Source: Blastobasis lacticolella (taxonomy: Eukaryota > Arthropoda > Insecta > Lepidoptera > Blastobasidae). From it: a DNA stretch of 64,000 bases. The stretch spans positions 5,472,001-5,536,000 of the forward strand of contig LR990060.1 in NCBI GenBank assembly GCA_905147135.1, read 5' to 3'. Shown piece after piece: positions 43,135 through 55,236 of the stretch. The notes below the pieces were generated by a model. The model was not told the origin of the DNA. It searched no databases and saw only the letters and a program-made list of their open reading frames with translations. Numbering within the stretch: position 1 is the stretch's first letter; each line of letters begins with the position of its first letter. The position numbers were made by a program, and so were the translations under genes.

Positions 43135-43910
43135 AACGCAAAGCAGTCTCTATATTGATTCAAGAGTTCATAAAGTTTTCCCCTTCCCTCCACTAAAAAT
43201 GTTGGGCCTATATTTAACATTTCCATTGTGATCGGCTCCTTATTAGTGTTTTTACAATATCTCGTTTCTCTTTCTTTTGCGTCATCACCCAAAATATTAT
43301 ATACAGTCAGCTCTCCTATTAACGGAGAGAACCTACTACTGTCACCTAGTTTAACCGCACGTCCTAATAATTTAGACCTTTCAAGCTATTGTCACCTATT
43401 AAGTTCAGAATTAAACAATGCCCCTACCCTTCCTTAAATGCATAAACGCCTTGTAGTAATATATATTCCTTATTGGGCTTCATACAAGCATTGCCTGGCA
43501 CAAAGAGTAATCCCGTATATTCGTTTTCAGTATATGCTTCAACGGCCTTGATATATGAAACTTCATCGCTACTTAATATCGGCATTTTTACTAATTCCGT
43601 GCGATCACAACAGAGAACGAGATTTGTACTAGTTTTGTAAGCCACTACGGAAGGTAACTCAGTTAATGACTGCCCAATGAGGACATCAGTTTCGAGTAGA
43701 TGATCCGGGACTACGTAAGCCTCAAAATCAGCTTCTACCGTGTCAACTAATACAGTAACACACACCCTTCCAATAGGCACAATGCTCCCAAATGCAAAAC
43801 CCTTTATTAGGGGTAACCCTAATTTAATCGGCGTGATGTTCAGTGATTTAGCGACAATTTCCCGCAATAACGTACATTTATTACCGAAGTCTATATACGC
43901 GGAAAATTAG
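43135..43910 (-). pseudogene. Gypsy-type protease and pre-RT remnant
   Basis: The minus frame at 43867-43424 (about 147 codons) resembles the retropepsin region of a Ty3/gypsy pol. Just upstream (43898-43884) is an active-site-like YIDFGN block, where the expected D-[ST]-G carries F instead, so the catalytic motif is probably broken. Downstream, 43250-43140 reads NIGPTFLVEGRGKLYELLNQ and YRDCFAF, the segment that usually precedes the gypsy RT. The RT itself is gone; the opposite-strand RTE fragment takes over at about 43130. No LTR was recognised. Confidence 0.65.
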
Positions 43911-44772
43911 GTGTTATTTAATTTTATTTGTTTACAATATTTACCATTCGCTGGATCCGTAGAATATATCTGCATCACGTTTTTAGGGGCAGCAGTTAGC
44001 GCTTATTTACCGTTAATATGTAAGTAATCCCTAATGTTACTTAATAAATTAAATTAGTAATTTTGCTACCGCAGCGTAGGTGAATATGTAAGTACGTAGT
44101 ATTAGGTACTTAAGTAGACTCATGAAATAAGAGGTCAATACATTTAGCATATATTTATCTGCCACCCTTAGTCCAACCCTGTCCCGGTATGTACGTATTA
44201 CGTCGTAATGACATTCTCAGCTAAACTAGAACGCAGGTAGTTAAAAAAATAGGTAAGTAGCAATTTCTTTTTGTTATGTATTGAGCGATAACATAACCCA
44301 CACAACATAACCCGTAGGTAACACTGACAACACAGCACGGGTTACCGACGCTACACCGCGAATAACACCGTCTATAGCTAGTGTCAAATAAGAAGAGACT
44401 TGGCGGGTCACGTGGTCCGACTTGCGCTGTATACCTGCGCGAAATCCCTTCCACTGGCATTTGTCAAGTCTCTTCTTTCGTGACGCGGGTTATACCGTCT
44501 ACTACTTACTAAACCGATGCTTTATTTTATCTACCGCTAAGGTTGTTTTGTTCATTCATGCAATAAGAGGGTAGGTTACCACAATATATCCAGTAGGTAG
44601 GTGTATACGTAGAACCGTAGTTACTTAAATGGTGATGTAGGTACTAGTAAAACACGTCACACAAATAATTGTAGGTACCAACTCACCAAGTACCTGCCTA
44701 GTGTCTACTTATATGATAGAAAGTTTTACATACTTCCAACGAATCTCCAACGGTCACCACTTCTGATTATTG
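43911..44772. other. Unassigned; low complexity and one inverted pair
   Basis: Rich in 'taggta/gtaagta' words. AAGAAGAGACTTG (44390-44402) and its exact inverse (44465-44477) frame a GC-richer 62-bp loop. The minus-strand 79-codon ORF 44221-44460 covers this stem and has no motif. Confidence 0.4.
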
Positions 44773-44905
44773 TCAGGGTCTGATTAAAGGATGCCCCAGG
44801 ATCAGGAATACAATTAGTTTAATTCAAATTGAAGTACGAAAAATCAGAAAACAACAAGCTTCCACAAGACCTCCGTTGGTCCTACGTCTCAATCAAGAAA
44901 ATGCA
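44773..44905 (+). repeat. Two-copy dispersed repeat, copy 2
   Basis: Diverged copy of 40585-40735. Confidence 0.6.
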
Positions 44906-45554
44906 GGGTCAGACTAATCAATAATAATTAAAAAAAAATTATTTTTCTCCACAATAATCATCTTACAATACTAGAATACAACTAATCAGGACATGAATTA
45001 TGATGTTGTGGGAGACTGGAGCTTACATGTCAAGCCGGTGCTGTAAGTCTTCGGGCACCTCCTCATTTCAGTATGAACATATTATTACAGTATCTGTGTT
45101 TGATAAATTAATGTATAATCATTAAGAGAGAAAGAGAAGCAGAGATCCTTTTACTATGTCTTTTGAATTTAATCTGTCCCAGACGAGTATTAGGTAATTA
45201 ATTAACTTCCACGTAAAATATAAGAAATCTCTTCACATGTAATATTACAGTGTTCGAATGATAACTTTTATTTACTCGACCGTATCACGATGATATTAAC
45301 GAACAAATAAAAACAACACAAGTTGAGCATTGTCACGAATTCATTTCACAATTTCTGCTTGCTTGTAGCTGTATGAACTGAATGAGCAAATAAATCGAGT
45401 AGATCAGGAACAAATAATTGGCCGCCCTGAACATCGATAGTTTTCTTTTTTGTATAAAAATAAGCTGAAACTTACAATACATACAATCGGAAAGTAAAGA
45501 TGAAGACACTTCGCAGACCGTTTAATTTACTTTCATACAAAATGTATAGAATTT
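44906..45554. other. No gene seen
   Basis: AT-rich 3' flank of the LINE at 45555-47960; no ORF or repeat recognised. Confidence 0.45.
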
Positions 45555-47756
45555 TTATTTATTAATTTTGACAAGACAGGCACTTGACCGCCATGGTAAG
45601 TTGGTAAGTGACGATGCAGCCGGAGATGAAGCATGCCCGTCTTGGAACATCCTATTTACTCTAGCCTTGAAGGCATCCAGATTATATTGATCAGGAAACA
45701 CACTCGCAGGTAACGCGTTCCATTCCATAGCCGTACACATTATAAAGATCGAGCCAAAACGAATCGTGCGGATAGCTGGAAGATCCACGACATAAGGATA
45801 AAATGCTCGCCCGGATCGCGTCTCCCGATGGCGGAAAGGGTCCTTCGGTATATGGTCGTGCAGCTGCTTTGCACACTCTCCGAAATGTAACCTGTAGAAG
45901 ACCGACAGACGCGCAACCCTACGCCGATGTTCGAGGCTCTGCAGCCTTGCCTCAATCAACCGCGGGTCACAAATTATCTTCATTGCACGTTTCCACGTTT
46001 CCACCGAATCCAAAGCCGCCAGTTGATATTTGGCTGATCCATCCCAGAGGTGGCAGCAGTACTCCATGCAGGATCGCACTTGTGCTTGATATAGCTGAAG
46101 CAATTGCTTTGAAGTGAAGTACCGCCTAACCTTCGAGAGTATACCAAGTTTCTTTTGCTGCAGTCTTTGCTTTGGATTCGATGTACTGACCGAAGTTGAG
46201 ATTTGAAGATAGCTCAACACCAAGAAGCTGTAGGTTGTCGGTAATTTCCACAAGAACATCCCAAAAGTTGAAGTTAGATGGAATGGACTCCTTTTGGCGG
46301 AAAACAAACATGCCTGAGTTTTGGTTGCGTTGAACGCCACCAGATTGGCTTCTTCCCAATCAGAAACTGCCTTGAAAGCTTTGTCCAAACGATCCATCAT
46401 GGCCTCTCGACAAGACCGAATATCGTCCCTGTTGGCTTTTGCCTCTGACAGATATCTATCCGTTAGTGTGCTGTCATCTGCGTACGCAAAGGTACCTGGT
46501 ACAAGCAGATTGTCAATATGAAGCAGGAATAAAGTCGCGGACAGTACAGATCCCTGAGGAACTCCAGCGTCGATAGCCTGAAGATTAGACGAGTAGCCAT
46601 CGATAACTACATGGATTAAACGTCTACTCGAAAATATCCGATATCCATGTGCAAAATCCAACAGGAATACCAAACGAAGGAAGCTTGCTTAGAAGGCCTG
46701 CATGCCCAACCCTGTCACTGACACAGCAAGGGCCTCATTCCATAATTGTGTGGCATACACCAGAAGGTCCCCAGTAGACCGACCACAGCGGAATCTGTAC
46801 TGGTGATCGCTGAGGAGATTGTGACCTTCAAGATGCGCAAGGAGTTTGTAGTCAGTGCACGTTCCATAATTTTACAGAGTATGGAAGTGACCGAAATAGG
46901 GCGGTAGTTGGCAGGGGCGGTAGTTGACAGGGTCGACACGACTGCCTTTTTTGGGCACTGGCTGCACATTGGCAAGCTTCAACGACTTAGGTACAATACC
47001 AGTCTCAAGTGAGAGGTGATACAGGCGCGTGAGAATAGGAGACAACTCGGGGGCACATCTATGCAGGACTATTGCTGGTAAACAATCAGTTCCACTAGCC
47101 TTGCTCACGTCCAGACTGCAGGAGTTTTAAAATATGTTTCTGATGTATTCGCACCACTGCCATAGCGCAGTCAGCACGGGGTGAGATAGGTGGTGTTTTC
47201 CCTACAGTATCCAAACGCGAAACACTGCGAAAAAAAGCAGGCAAATTCGTTTTCTCTTCAGCAGCATGGGCCAATGTTCCGTCTGGCTTCATTAACGGTG
47301 GCAAGAAAGATTGACTGAAACTTGATTCAACCGCTTTTGCCAAAGACGAAAACGCCTTACTCCCAGGAGGGTAACAGGCCAGTTTGGCGCCAATACGGCT
47401 TATGTGGTCGAATCGAGCAGGTGCGTCCTTTTGCAAGACTTGGCGGCAAGGTTAAAGGCTCTCTTCAGTTTGCGAGTATCCGGAGACATATGCGTTCGAG
47501 CCTCAGCCCAGGCAGAGTATGCCGCCTGCTTTGACACTTCAGCGCGACTGCACTCAGCATCAAACCATGGACGAGACTTGCCGTTCATCGCTACGTCAGA
47601 ATACGGAATAAAGTACTCCATACCCTGCCGCATAACCGCGGTAACGGCTTCAGCACAATATGACGGATCGCCCGAAGAGAAGCGTCGCGACTCAAAATAT
47701 AGGAAAAACCGGGCGCGGACACGACGCAGACACGTCTGCGCCCTTTTGCAAAACAT
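45555..47756 (-). pseudogene. LINE reverse transcriptase, broken ORF
   Basis: Non-LTR RT for target-primed reverse transcription. Pieces in order on the minus strand: 47756-47400 (linker, GMEYFIPYSDVAMNGKSRPW), 47436-47095 (HAAEEKTNLPAFF), 47108-46872 (SKASGTDCLPAIVLHRCAPE, PVPKKGS), 46975-46715 (NYRPISVTSILCKIMERALT) and 46673-45555 (GVPQGSVLSATLFLLHIDNL, the catalytic YADD, then QAQVRSCMEYCCHLWDGSAK and EWNALPASVFP). At least four frame changes separate these pieces, so it encodes no working protein. The last piece alone is open for 372 codons. Plus-strand ORFs over this region (for example 45803-46117) are its shadows. Confidence 0.85.
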
Positions 47757-47960
47757 AAAGAAAGGACGCGACTGCCTGCGTCCTTGACTGGTCCTTAAAA
47801 AGAAAGCACGATGATGCTGCGTCCGGGACCCATCTTTTCCATATGTTTTAAAAAGTCACATCGGCGCCTTGTCTGTGCCCGATCCGCCTGCCCTGTCTTT
47901 TCTGTCTGGCCGACGCCTTTCGCAGACCAGCAAATGCATGACAGCATTTGAACCACCGAT
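45555..47960 (-). mobile_element. Jockey/CR1-type LINE, long but 5'-truncated and frameshifted
   Basis: About 2.4 kb of one element reading leftwards: linker after the endonuclease, RT domain, C-terminal region and 3' end. The AP-endonuclease half is not visible. A 3' end of the same family is at 32130-32360. Confidence 0.8.
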
Positions 47961-48169
47961 CCAAAAAGACTGCTCTAATCAATTTGAGATGTCACCTGGG
48001 ACTCAAGTCTGAACATTTTATTTAACCTAAATACAATTGATATTCAAATAAGACTCGACCGCGAATCCATTACGTCTGAGACTCTTATAGATTCTGCGAA
48101 AACTTGTATCAACAAAGGCGTAATGGAATCATTTATGATTCTCGGTTCAATAGCTAAATAAGTGTAATA
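47961..48169. other. Unassigned LINE 5' flank
   Basis: No feature recognised; separates the LINE from a SINE-A copy. Confidence 0.4.
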
Positions 48170-48455
48170 AATCATCTTGGCGTTAATATCCCGGTTGTGA
48201 TCTCGAGCACGATGGCTTGAAATCTACCTTGACCATGATCCAGGATTTTGCAGATCAGATAATTACAGTGGAGCGACTGCAATACGATTTCCGTGAACGT
48301 GCTAACAGGGAATCTGACCATATTGGGTCATGGTTACACATTCTGTCGCCTGAATGTGCAGGTATCATCGCGATGTTTTCGCACACCGTATAAGCATCGG
48401 TTAGCATTTAACTAATGTACATAGCTCAGAAAAGAGTTATTGGTACATGGCTTCG
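48170..48455 (-). repeat. SINE-A, headless
   Basis: Reverse-complement SINE-A from tail ('aatcatcttggcgttaat') to 'agaaaagagttattggtaca'. The tRNA-like head is missing, so 5'-truncated. It carries a small internal insertion ('cgtgaacgtgctaacaggg'). Confidence 0.8.
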
Positions 48456-49975
48456 AATATAGTTAGTTAAATATGTCTTGCCTTCTTAAATCTACCAAGA
48501 GAGCACACTGAAAAATCTGCACTCCTGGCCGCTCATAAATGTTTGAATTCCGAATGTTATATTTTTTAAAACATGAGAAACTCAATCATTGATTTAAAAA
48601 TAAAGTTATATCCCAGCCAGCGGGGCTATTGGCTATCTCAGTGGACAACTCAATTTGACATACTACACTACTGTAATTTGGTAGACGCTATAGCCAGTGG
48701 CCGACGTAGATGAAGTAGTGTAGAATTATTTAATGTCAAATACAGTTGCCAACTGATTTAGACAAGAGAAGGAGACGACCGGATTATAAAACAAAGAAAT
48801 TAAAAGCAAATTATGTAGGCAATTTGAAGTTTATCATTAGTTTTTTAATAACTACGAGTAGATATGATCAGTAGGCGATTTCAGATTCATAATGTAAAAC
48901 AGGTTGGGGTAATGCGGCCAACCTCCTAACCACAAATTCGGTTACTGGGAAACTAGGACTGGTTGAATAGACTCAGGGGTCGATTGGCAGCCCGTCACGG
49001 TATACTGGTTTCTTTATCTAACTTTTTATCATGCTGTATTTTGTTATAGCTTTCGCCCGCGAGTTTTGTCCACGTAAAATTCTGCTATATCTATCCAGAC
49101 TCATTCCCGCGGGAACCACATTGGATTTCGAGATAAATTACAGCCAATGGAACTTCCAAAAATTGGCTATATGCTTTAAAAAATTGACTATTAGCTATAT
49201 TGCTGTCAAAGAAACACTTATCGACGAATCAACCTGAAATTGAGTAGTTCGGAATATGACAGTGGTATTGTGCGTTTCAAACAACTTGATCCAAGCTTAA
49301 GTCAAATAGGAAAGAAAACAATTTTTCGACCATTTGTTGGTATCCGATTGAGCTGAAATTTGGTGTACCTATGTAACTTGGATAAGAATGCATGAATATG
49401 GTACTGCAGCACTGCAAGTTACACTGAGTTTAAAGTAAAAATGCAAATGTTTAATTAATGTTATATTGAGAAGCGTTATTGGAAGAAAGCTATAAAATAC
49501 ATATGATACCTTACATCTAATTCAAATGGAACACATTTGAATTATTACCTAGCCAGTGCTATGTATGCTCATAGACGCAGGCTCACAGTTTGCGTCCTAC
49601 TTGTTCCGACCTATCTAATCCAACACGCCTACATCCTACTTGCTCTAACCTACTTAACCGACTAGAGCCCCGGTTACCCTACAGGAGCAGCAGGCCAACC
49701 CGAACGCCTACCTAACTTAGAGCCCGTCCAAACATACGGCCTCCGACACCTACCTGTCTTAGAGCCCGTCCTTACCTAAGGCCTGCCCGAGCACACATGC
49801 TACAGTACAATGGAGCTGGTCTGATGATGGAGTCGGAGAAGTGATTATAGGAGCTAATGAACGCAATAAGATACCTCATCGTGTTTGGGCTCTTTTTAAC
49901 GATCTTGATGAGTATTCAATAAGTGTTATTTTTATTGTAAATACATTTTTCACTGTACCTACTCATAATAATGAA
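48456..49975. other. No gene seen; imperfect hairpin and C-rich tandem motif
   Basis: 48640-48770 folds imperfectly ('tttgacatactacactact' against 'agtagtgtag' ... 'atgtcaaat'). 49695-49790 has a degenerate tandem motif, 'ttagagcccgtcc', twice with period ~47, within pyrimidine-rich DNA. No ORF is supported. Confidence 0.4.
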
Positions 49976-50181
49976 TCTATATCTATAATACTCGTATAAA
50001 ACAAAGTCGCTTCCAACCATCCGTCCCTATTTACGCTTAGAACTTTTAAATTACGCAACGGATTTTAATACGGTTTCCAAAAATAGATACAGTGATTCAA
50101 GAGGAAGGTTTATAAGCAAGAAAAAAGGGTAGGTAGGGGTAAAGTAGGTGTATGCGAACAAAGTCGCGCCGGATCCACTAG
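49976..50181 (+). mobile_element. Short non-autonomous Helitron-like element
   Basis: Starts TCTATATCTATAATAC after A, has 'aaaacaaagtcgcttcc', 'caacggattttaatacgg' and 'gcgaacaaagtcgcgcc', and ends GGATCCACTAG before T. Same family as 15077-15253 and 25631-25806. Confidence 0.7.
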
Positions 50182-50956
50182 TATATTGACAAACTAATCT
50201 GTGTGTTATTAGCTCATTTGAAAGTAATTTGAAAGCCAATCATGAAACTAGTTTCTTTACTACCTTGTCACTACACAATAATTAATAGAACTATCTCTTT
50301 TATGTAAGAACTAACGTGCCTAAGTAGTATAGATTATGAAGCAATTTGTTTCGAGATTTTAGTTCAAGGTTGATTTTTATTGAAGTATTTTTTACTTCCT
50401 TTTCCGTTCCGGTCAACTAGAACAGAATCAAGGAATAAACCTAAAGCTCCTGATTAAGTCTAACAATTAAATATTACCCAAACTGCTAATTTATTTGAGA
50501 GAAGACAGTATAATATTGTACCACTCCTAACTTTATAAAAAGGGGGAGAATATCTTAAGCAATATTTTTTATCTTATTCTGTTTTTTACTTTTGATTTGT
50601 CTTTTATATTTTATAACATCACATCTGAACACAAGAACCAGCTTTTTAATCCAATTCTTAATACAAACCTAACGGTGCGTCCTACTTGTCTTGTATCTTT
50701 CGCCTTCAGTTTGCTCGATTGTGATTTGTATGGCTCTGGAGGACTGGAGAAAAATATTATTTTACCAATGAGGATAAAATCTCTTTATATGAAAGGATCG
50801 ACGCCGACGAGTGCAGCGAAGACCAGGTCCTATTTTTAAATCGCTGGCCTCGATTTGAACGGTTTTAAAATTAGATTTTCGGCATTAAAAATTCGGTATA
50901 TTGATGCTTGATGCTAATTTTTCCTATTTTTGAACCGTACTATTACGGTGTTGCCA
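50182..50956. other. No gene seen
   Basis: AT-rich; the 80-codon ORF 50597-50839 has no motif. Confidence 0.45.
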
Positions 50957-51017
50957 ATCATCAACACAGCCCATAACAGTCCACTGCAGGACTGAGGCCC
51001 TCTCCTGTGAAAAGAGA
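50957..51017 (+). repeat. Dispersed repeat family E, first 60 bp
   Basis: 'cagcccataacagtccactg' and 'gaggccctctcctgtgaaa', then abruptly LINE sequence. The rest of family E is not found on the other side of the LINE. Confidence 0.6.
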
Positions 51018-51572
51018 GTATATGGTTATATATATTCCGATTCGCTTGGCAAAGGCATGGGCATATTAATAAGTAATGATGTCAATACATCTGTTTGTAA
51101 TCATTGTTTGCCAAACCGATCATTTAATGAGATAATAAATGTAGCTAGTCAACAATGTAATGAAGACCGTACCAATATTATAGTAATGGTCGGAAATAGC
51201 ATGGGAATAACTAGAAATGATATCGTAGAGAGTTTTCAAAAAATTCAGTCCCATAATTTTAATAAAATTACTTTGTGTGCTTTCCCATACACAAATAATG
51301 ACCCTAAGTTAAATAGACGTATTCATAGACTGAATACATGTTTATATAATTTGACTCGTTATAGTAACGCATTTACATTTTTTGACATCAACAAATTTGT
51401 TGGCAATATTATTTGTACAAATGATACATTGTATCTCAAGCAAAAGGACAAAAAGTATATTACTACATTGTTAGCTTATAATATTAATTGTTATAACAAT
51501 ATTAGCGTAAGTAGGATTGACCAGGGCTCCTGCATGTTATCATCTAAGGACAAAGGATGCTCTTTAAACTAG
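51018..51572 (+). CDS. LINE ORF1, C-terminal SGNH/esterase-like domain (partial)
   Basis: The frame is already open where the element begins (51018) and ends at TAG 51570-51572, about 184 codons. It starts with YIYSDSLGKGMG, resembling block I (G-D-S) of SGNH hydrolases with S for G. IIVMVGNSMGITRND fits block III-type sequence, and a Lys/Asn-rich tail follows. CR1-type ORF1 proteins carry such a domain and bind RNA. The ATG at 51057 is an internal codon; the true N-terminus (often zinc-finger or coiled coil) was lost by 5' truncation. Confidence 0.65.
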   Translation, partial: VYGYIYSDSLGKGMGILISNDVNTSVCNHCLPNRSFNEIINVASQQCNEDRTNIIVMVGNSMGITRNDIVESFQKIQSHNFNKITLCAFPYTNNDPKLNRRIHRLNTCLYNLTRYSNAFTFFDINKFVGNIICTNDTLYLKQKDKKYITTLLAYNINCYNNISVSRIDQGSCMLSSKDKGCSLN

Positions 51573-54459
51573 ATTTTAAGACAAAAGAAAAGCCCAAGAA
51601 TTGTTTACGATTAATTCATCAAAATATACAAGGCTTTTCTGGCAAAACATGGCAGAACATGAAATAGAATTATATTTAAAAAAAACTCCTGTAGAAGTTT
51701 TATGTTTAACTGAGCACTGGCTGAGGGAATCTGACATGTCATTTAATTTATTTAACTATATAATAATTAGTTGTTTTAATCGAAAATCTATTTCCCGTGG
51801 TGGTTCATTAATTGCAGTACGGCAAAATATTAAATCGAAAGACCGGAAAGATGTTTCTGGCCTCTCAGTTGAACATAAGATTGAGTTATCCTGCGTGGAG
51901 CTAGAAAAGTGCATCATACTTTGTGTGTATAGGCCACCATACAATGAAAACTATGAGATTTTTGAAAAAACTATGGAACAAGTTTTAGAAAGACTTTGTA
52001 CGTGTAAAAAAAAGGTAATCGTTTGTGGAGACTTTAATGTTAATTTACTAGAAAAAACAACGTTTAGTAAGAGAATAATAAGCTTATTTCGTAGTTTTAA
52101 TCTTAATTATGTATTTTTAGAGCCGACACGATGCACAGAATCATCAGCGACTTGCATCGACAATGTATTCTGCTGTTGCGAGGTCAACGAAAAGGCTATT
52201 ATAAATTTTACAAGATCTGACCATAGTGGACAATTCGTTGTTTTTGATTTTACGGAACAATGTAATATCAATGAAATAATTACAAGACCAATTACTCAAA
52301 GGAGAATTGAACACTTCAAACAAGCCTTATCGGAGACCATTGCCGGCCTTTCTCTTAATTCTCATGACCCAAACATTCTATTTTCTGATATGTTCAATTC
52401 TGTCAATAATGTTTATCAAAGTGTTTTTACGCAAAAAAGAATAAAAAGTAACTGTAAATCTAAATTTAGTGATTGGGCTACTTTAGGTATCCGCAAAAGC
52501 AGAGATAGAATGTTTGAACTATACGGTCAGCGAGCTTATTGCCATGATAAAGATTTTGTAGAATATGTCAAAAAATATTCAAAAACGTTTAAGAAAGTTT
52601 GTCTAATTGCAAAATCACAGCATTATAAGAAAATTATAAGTTCGTCTTCAAACAGAGCTAAGACTGTGTGGAATGTAATAAATAAGGTGGCAGGGAAAAC
52701 AAAGCCTCGTGATACACATTATGAAATCAAAACAGAAACCGGAACTAGTACCGCAAATAAAGAAGTGGCAGACTTGTTCCAAACATTTTTTACCGAAATA
52801 CCGATTAAAACTACCTCGCTGCTAAACTCGTGCCCAATTAGTGCAGAAAACTTGTTAAAAGAAAATATAGGTGCCTGTGAAAATGGCTTTTGTTATTCCG
52901 AAGTAGACGCTAAAACTATCATTAAAGCTTTTAAAAGCATTAAGTTGAAAAATACGGAAGATATTTGGGGAATGTCAGTTAGAGTTATAAGTACTGTTGT
53001 TGATATTTTAGCACCATATTTAGCTTACATTTTTAATGCTTGCGTTGAAGTAGGTGTTTTCCCCGACCTCATGAAGATCAGTAAAGTGGTGCCATTATTC
53101 AAATCAGGTTGTAAAAATAGTTTGAATAATTTTAGACCGGTATCCATCCTGCCCGTTTTCAGTAAAATCTTTGAAAAAATAATGTTAAGTCAAATGATTG
53201 TGCACTTTAACAGTAATAAATTATTTCATCAACAACAATATGGCTTCACAAAAGGCCGCAATACTACCGAAGCTGGTATTAGCCTCATTCAACAAATTTT
53301 TGGCGCTTGGGAAGAACATCATAATGCAGTAGGTGTTTTTTGCGATTTGTCTAAAGCATTTGATTGTGTAAATCATTCAACACTATTACTAAAATTAAAA
53401 CATTACGGTTTTACGCATGATAGTCTTGAAATGATGAAATCATACTTAGAAGGTAGAGTTCAAAAAGTAAATGTAAATGGCGAGTTATCTGCGGGTGGGA
53501 AAGTAAGCATTGGAGTGCCACAAGGATCTATATTAGGGCCGTTTCTCTTTCTTGTATATATAAATGACCTTCCATACATGGTGCAAAATATTGCTGGTAT
53601 AGTCTTGTTTGCTGACGACACTTCACTGATATTTAAAATTAATAGGAAAGATAATAATATAGACGAAGTAAACTGTGTTCTTCAGAATGTGCTTCATTGG
53701 TTTACGATTAATAACTTAGTCTTAAACTCTAAAAAAACTAAATGCGTTCATTTTTGCCTCCCTAATGTACAAAGTAATCAATGTAATGTTATATTAGATA
53801 AAACGCAACTTGAGTTGGTAGAGAAAACTACTTTCTTAGGCGTTAATATAGATTCAAAAATTCAATGGGGCCCACATATTGAATCATTGGCTAGTAGGTT
53901 AAGTTCGGCTGCATTTGCCGTGTGGCGAATAAGGAGGCTAACGGATGTGAATACAGCTAGATTAGTTTATTATAGTTATTTTCATAGTATTATGTCATAC
54001 GGCATCATACTATGGGGCAAGTGTGCTGATAGTGACATCATTTTCAAACTACAAAAGCGAGCTGTAAGAGCAATATATGGATTACGTCGACGTGATTCGC
54101 TCAAAGAATTGTTTAAAGAAATTGATGTATTGACTTTCTCAAGTCAATATATATTTGATAATATTATGTATGTTAGAAAGCATATTACCCAATTTGCTAA
54201 AAATACTGATATTCATAATGTCAATTTAAGAAACAAAAATAAACTGGTAACACCGTTGTTCAGACTAAGTAAAGTAAATTCATCTTTCATGGGTAACTGT
54301 ATAAGATTTTATAATCATATTCCTGAATGTATTATTAATTTGCCTGAATTACAATTTAAAGATAAGGTGAAAACAACTTTAATGAAAAAAGCCTATTATA
54401 AAATTGATGAATATATCAATGACAAAAATGTATGGTGTACTACTAGCTCTTCGAAATAG
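51557..54459 (+). pseudogene. LINE ORF2: AP endonuclease plus reverse transcriptase, one frameshift
   Basis: The natural start is probably ATG 51557, overlapping the end of ORF1 by 16 bases in another frame. From there the frame reads the conserved LIHQNIQGFSG block (51614-51646). Near 51644-51648 (an A-run in ggcaaaacat) the frame changes, consistent with one lost base, and then stays open to TAG 54457-54459. Domains, counted from 51601: endonuclease with CLTEHWL (35-41), VCGDFNVNLL (141-150) and SDH (206-208). The RT has FRPVSILPVFSKI, DLSKAFDCVNHS, GVPQGSILGP (about 638) and FADD (670-673). A C-terminal region with SYGIILWG follows. All catalytic residues I looked for are present; only the frameshift disables it. 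Confidence 0.85.
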
Positions 54460-55236
54460 GAAGTTATTTATAAATTTACAATTTTGTTAATTGGGTGAGG
54501 ATGATTTGATGTGTAATAGTCATTGAATAACAAATCTTTTTTTTAATGTGTACGGCATTGGCAGCGCATGCTCACTTAAAAGTCTGCCTGGTGGTGGTGT
54601 GGGGGTCGGGTCGTTCTCTTCCCTCAAATATGGTTGAATTGGACGATGGCTGGGCCCTGCGTCATGCTCGTGAACGGGTGCTGCCTTGGTGGACTGGCCT
54701 GCTTTTGCTGTGCCATTTTTTGTTTTTGAATTTATTTTTATTTTTAGTTATCTTGACCGATTTGTAGAGGTTCATATCATATTCCAATCAAAACAGGCTC
54801 ACTCAAATTAAATTGACAAATGTATCAATGCAATGTAATCATATTTAAATGTACCTGTGGGTTTCTTGCCGTTTCTTTTTCCACAGATGGTCATTTTCCT
54901 AACTGAAGCGGCATACTGACAGACAGACGACATTCTTTTTACTTATTTGTTCCGAGCTCAGGGGGCGACGCGGGCAGGCCGGCTGGTGCGTGCGGGTGTG
55001 AGCGCCGGCGGGCTGGCTGGGGCCGGGCGCGCGCTGCACATGATTCGCCTAGGCGGTTATGTGCGTGGCGCGTATCGGTGCCCGGTGTCTCGCCGGAGTA
55101 AGCCCTCGTACGCGCTGATCGGTCTGATGCGTCGCCCCCTACCTGGATGAGCTCGCTTAACTTCCCTTTGTTTTCCGTTAAATTTTTGACTTTTGAAAAG
55201 AGATTAATTAACGTAATCCTAATTCAATAAATACTT
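54460..55236 (+). other. LINE 3' UTR with GC-rich island
   Basis: Follows ORF2. 54460-54545 is AT-rich like the ORFs. 54546-54720 and especially 54950-55150 are strikingly GC-rich and CpG-rich. 54947-55150 is open for 67 codons (Arg/Gly/Ala-rich, no ATG start). The island may be a structured RNA or an acquired segment. Confidence 0.6.

Noticed and set aside
45803..47787. Plus-strand ORFs of up to 127 codons over the minus-strand LINE
   Set aside because: They overlap clear reverse-transcriptase coding sequence on the other strand and have no motif of their own.
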